DNA of 64,000 nucleotides from Temnopleurus reevesii. Its lineage: Eukaryota > Echinodermata > Echinoidea > Temnopleuroida > Temnopleuridae. A program made the translations under genes and the position numbers. The notes below the pieces were generated by a model, which had not been told where the DNA came from, made no database searches, and saw only the letters and a program-made list of their open reading frames with translations. This document shows, in pieces, positions 59,951 to 64,000 of the stretch (position 1 is its first letter; each line of letters begins with the position of its first letter). The stretch is from positions 139,556-203,555 of the forward strand of contig BQKZ01000303.1 of assembly GCA_036244855.1 (NCBI GenBank). Reading direction: 5' to 3'.

Positions 59951-61379
59951 AAAAGTGATCATAGGTAACAGATAGCTGACTATATATACAAATATATGAT
60001 ATAGCTATAAATCTATGCATGAAAGTGAGTTAAATACATGTATGGCCCAGATAGCGATGAACTTGTTGATATGGCAGTTTCATGCAGCACCTTTGAAAAC
60101 CATCTTCCACTTCCAGGGAGATAAAAATCTACTTCCCGAAATGATTCCTTCAATATTTTTCATACCTACTCCTTTCTACCACTGCTCAACTTAGTGGGTG
60201 TCCGACAATTAAAACAATCAGCTCAATCCTTTTTCACACCTAGGCATATTTTGGGAGGAAACATTTGTGTCAGCAATGAGCACGGGGGAATTTGGACTTC
60301 ATCCTAAATTCTAAATGAACTTTTACTCTGAGTTATTGCAATGGTATTGCAAGAACATTGCAACCTATTCTGATAGACATGGGTCTGCTTACTTATATAA
60401 TATCACTGCTAAGACCACCAAAGCAACTTTCAACCAATAGCAGCTTGCTTGCAGTGCCTCTATCAGAGGAGAAGTATTATGGACTAAATGTAATGCTGAA
60501 CAAAAATCCTATTCCATACTTTATCAATCATCTTTTTCTTAACCTTTTTTTCCTCGGCAGACAGCAACAATTTACACCTTTGATACATGTAGAAAAAAAA
60601 TACTTGCTAAATTATATGGAATCTTTGTCTTGTATCTTAGTGTTGTTTCAATGCTCCTCTATGCAAATAATATGCTTTCTTGTAGGCAATGATAAATAGC
60701 AATAATCAAGGAATTGTTGTGAATCAAAGGGTTTCGGGTTCAATTCCCACCTGATACTAACTAATAAAAATTGCTATTATGCTGCACTTTACCCTTTCAT
60801 GATTGGTTATCTGGTAGGAAGCAAGTGTGCTTTGGTCCAACGGTCAAGCACTGTTTTCCAGGGGGCCCTGTGAACAAATAAGTACAAAGAGTAAAAAACA
60901 ATGACAAAACAATGAACACAAACAAGTACAAAAATAAGGGAACAAGAAATCCATTGATGACAATTATGTCATTCATGGAAATTCCTGCAGAATCATTGAT
61001 GCTGATTGGACGTTGCAAACCTATATCACAGTAGTTTCCGTTATGGGTAAATTTGTTATCCATGGTCGGTTTAATGCAAATAGTCAAAATATTTCAATTT
61101 TTAATGCTTCTGTTTCTTATATTCCCTCCTTAAAGAAAATAATGCATATACCTCACACCAAGTTGGCAGTCCTGACGTATCGCTGGTGGGCCAAGTTTCA
61201 GCTTCTTAAACAACACATTTGTATGGTTTTGATTGGCCATCTGCATTTTGAGTCAGCACTTAACTATTTCTGGTACAGGGAACTCAAAGTGGGAAATAGT
61301 GAGGTAAAATAGAGAAAGTGAGGAGGAACAGGGAAAATATTTGAAAAGGAGGAAGAAAGAGAGATGATGATCAACACCC
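59951..61379. other. Gene-free stretch with a box B remnant
   Basis: No gene. At 60725-60752 TTTCGGGTTCAATTCCCACC resembles a polymerase III box B and may be a SINE remnant. Confidence 0.35.
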
Positions 61380-61570
61380 GAAATCAGCTGTCACCTCCGC
61401 GCTTCCCTGAACAGGACATTACAAATGAGAGCCACTAATCGCCGATTTCGACGTCTTCCTCTTGCCCAACAAAAACAGTGATGCTCTGGCACGCAACCGC
61501 GGTGTTTCGAACGTACCCCCCCTATCTCAATTCCGTGAGATGCAGTCACCTGGCCATGTCTAGGGAGATG
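61380..61570. other. GC-richer island of unknown role
   Basis: A GC-richer patch with E-boxes (CAGCTG, CACCTGG) and ATTACAAATGA. Short minus-strand frames across it (61391-61806) are unlike any known family. Confidence 0.25.
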
Positions 61571-63720
61571 CGCTTCCCACACAGATTCTTATCACTGTTT
61601 TGTGTGTAATTCCTTTTGAAGGCGAGGTATTGACCTGGTTCAATGTTATAAAGAGCCGATTGACTAAGGCGTAGGGGGAAGAGGAAGGCATCAAGAAGAA
61701 GAAGTAGAAACAAAAGTGCAGACCTAAGTCCAACTAAATAAGGAGGAGGGGGACACTCATTCATTATCTCTTCCAAACGTCTTTCATTTCCGTGATTGTC
61801 TGTCACTTTGACAAGGTTTCGGGTCTGGTTTGAATTATATGAGCAGCTCTAGGGCCACAAACAGATCGTTCCATCAAATATAGAAAGACGTTGGTTGGCA
61901 CTTTTACACAAGAATATTTATATTTCTATTCCAGGAGAAAAAAAACAAGATTTATCAAGATTCATTCCTACTTTGCATATCAAGATGGGAAGCACCATCA
62001 CAAAATAATATATTTCTTTCAGTAAAATCATGATAATTTGACGCCTAAAGATAGCCTACATGAGTACAATATTTCTAAGATGCTTAAACTTACATCATGG
62101 AAATCCCACCAAGAAAAATGAGCTTTGGTTCTTTTCCAGCGACTGAAACTTTAAAAACGGCCTGACCCAACCTTTCTTAAAAACTTTTCTCCCTTTTTCT
62201 CAAATTAAAAAATAACATTATATTGATTGATAAAAAAAGAATGAAATATGACCTGAAAGCTCCTTTTTAAACAATGTTTGGGTTTCCATCTTTCTGAGCC
62301 TTATTTCTTATGTGAAATGTGTGAAGAAAATGTTTAAAAATTAAAATAATTTTTTTTTGACAAACCAACTATATTTATGTAAGATTGCAGTGCCTGGAGA
62401 AATAAAGAAATCTCCTTGGCCTAAAAATAGACATAGCATAATTCATGGTTTTAATTCTGACATCTTTCGGAGTACTTAGCAGCGGATGATTTTTGTTTCA
62501 GGTCACAACATTCAATGAAACATTGAAGATTACTATGTTTGAAAAAAAATTGTCACAATCAATTCAAGTGTTTTGGTTTATTTTTGATATATATACAATG
62601 GTCACTTTTTGTTTTAATCATTAGGCCACTTAAAGTGACATTTCATTTTTTCCATTTCATTTTTTGTTACCACATACCTTGTTTCTTAAAGGTTTCATTT
62701 AACAGTACAAAATCATCCTGAAATAGGATCAAATGCAAGCCACCCTATTGGAATCTTTAAAACTAAGAATATCTGAAAGTATGACAGAATAAATACTAAA
62801 TACTAGTAATAAACAATTACCATCCAAAAGAGTAGACAAATAGATCTGCATTCAGAAAGCATGTGGCTTTAGGCCAGCAAATGATCACGCTCTACTCGCC
62901 GAAGATTCCTGCATAGGTTTATCCACATATTGTCAGTTGCTGTAGAAAGATAAGCATACGACCAGAAATTTAACAATTATTAATTAAAAATTAATTTTAT
63001 CCTGAAGCATACACCACCATTAGGATTATACAATTCAGGTGATTCTTGTTTTAGCCATTAAAGATTTAAAGTATTGTATATTTCACCAGCTGAATCAGCT
63101 AAGTTTTATTTCATTCTCAAAAATGTTAGGTATTCCCTTTAGAAAAGCAGACATTTTGGAAAATTTTGATAGCGAAAGTCTGCCCCTTGGCATTAACAAT
63201 CAAATGAAAGCAAACAGGGACAGGATAGACTTCTCCCACAACCACAAAAAACTAATAAATGGACAGTTTCCTTTAACTCCATTCACAGAAGAATGCTCCA
63301 GCCCAGACCATTGGACTTGATGTTCAAGTAATTGGCTAGCCAACTCTGTGACAGAAAATGCCCTTTGGTTAAATATGCATTAGTAACTTCATTCCTACTT
63401 CTAATCTGACACTTGTTTGACCAACCACTCAATGAAATGGTATGGAAAGAGATTATTTGTATTCGGTCCTCCCTAAGGAAAATTGGATATAATTGATTGA
63501 ACCATGTTTTTTGCATAGGGGTTCATTCATGCTGTCTGTTTGTATCAAATAATAATGACAAAGAGTGAGAAATAATGGGTACTACAATAATTTGGTACTT
63601 ATTGATATTATAACAGGCCAAAATTATATGCAATAGCAATGTATTCTGATCTAACAATGGTCAATTAATAATTACATCAATGGATGTGCTGTGTATTTAT
63701 AGTATGAACCTGATCAAGTA
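61571..63720. other. Gene-free stretch
   Basis: No gene and no clear repeat. Confidence 0.4.
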
Positions 63721-63722
63721 TA

Positions 63723-63791
63723 CTCCAGTGGACCAGTGGTCGTGACACCAGACTAGTAAACCAGCAGTTGTAGGTTCCAACCCCACCTGGG
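63723..63791 (+). mobile_element. SINE head derived from tRNA-Thr(AGT)
   Basis: TGGACCAGTGG fits box A, CTAGTAAACCAG matches the anticodon loop and stem of tRNA-Thr with anticodon AGT, and GGTTCCAACCC fits box B with two changes. The acceptor arm is worn. A non-tRNA body follows to the window edge. Confidence 0.7.
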
Positions 63792-63872
63792 TTGTGCTTC
63801 ATAAAGCTATAGATCTATGCACAACTCTACAAATAACTGGTAACCATTTCCTGCACTCAATTGATAACCCTT

Positions 63873-64000
63873 GGCACTGAATCACACAGGAGATATGGTC
63901 ACCGGTCATCCACAGACCCCTGCATAGATCTACAAACAGATTCATGAAACCCTGGAACTGAATCACACAGGAGAAATGGTCACCAGTCATCCATAGACCC
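63873..64000 (+). repeat. 81-bp-period tandem repeat at the window edge
   Basis: ACTGAATCACACAGGAGA and GGTCACCGGTCATCCA occur twice, 81 bases apart, with a few changes. The repeat runs off the window. It is probably the body of the preceding SINE. Confidence 0.75.

Noticed and set aside
61391..61806. Two overlapping minus-strand frames with Arg-rich and Leu-rich segments
   Set aside because: No domain, no splice sites and no repeat across the window; more likely chance frames in a GC-richer patch.
1..64000. CRISPR arrays, bacterial operons, phage genes or rRNA genes
   Set aside because: None are present. The window has spliced exons and eukaryotic repeats, and the tandem repeats have no unique equal-length spacers.

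Overview
The window is eukaryotic: AT-rich, low in genes, with spliced exons, a nuclear-type tRNA, LINE and SINE pieces, many short inverted-repeat elements and microsatellites. The one recognisable protein gene is an animal-type HUS1. The repeat types and two strongly diverged copies of one segment fit a highly heterozygous marine invertebrate. I favour an echinoderm, perhaps a sea urchin, but that is inference.

Layout. 1-886: a foldback element duplicated across a single-base assembly join. 886-7374: gene-free DNA with a long pyrimidine tract, one TA-flanked MITE and a 109-base gap (6995-7103). 7375-12690: HUS1 on the minus strand, seven coding exons that join in frame into about 252 codons; the last exon (about 27 codons) is missing. 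The exon carrying the ATG has a clear 3' splice site upstream of the start, so a noncoding 5' exon must exist; the best candidate ends at 15999. The 5' intron and other HUS1 introns are full of MITE-like elements. 16321-16393: an intact tRNA-Arg(CCG), divergent from HUS1. 18.3-21.8 kb: CT-rich satellite, a LINE 3' end and a long inverted-repeat element. 22-38 kb: gene-free DNA with one clean Harbinger-like MITE and a cluster of E-boxes. 38457-41895: a second, diverged copy of 18.47-21.79 kb, bounded at both ends by a single N, so probably a misplaced allelic contig. 42-64 kb: gene-free, with MITEs, a tandem hairpin repeat, a periodic repeat rich in nuclear-receptor half-sites, several GC-richer islands and a tRNA-Thr-derived SINE at the right edge.

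How the parts relate. HUS1 would act in the 9-1-1 DNA damage clamp; no partner gene is in the window. The tRNA is independent. The rest is transposon-derived or possible regulatory DNA. I found no sign of a multi-gene system. The most useful results are the HUS1 gene model, the assembly artefacts and several transposon families defined by their ends and target-site duplications.
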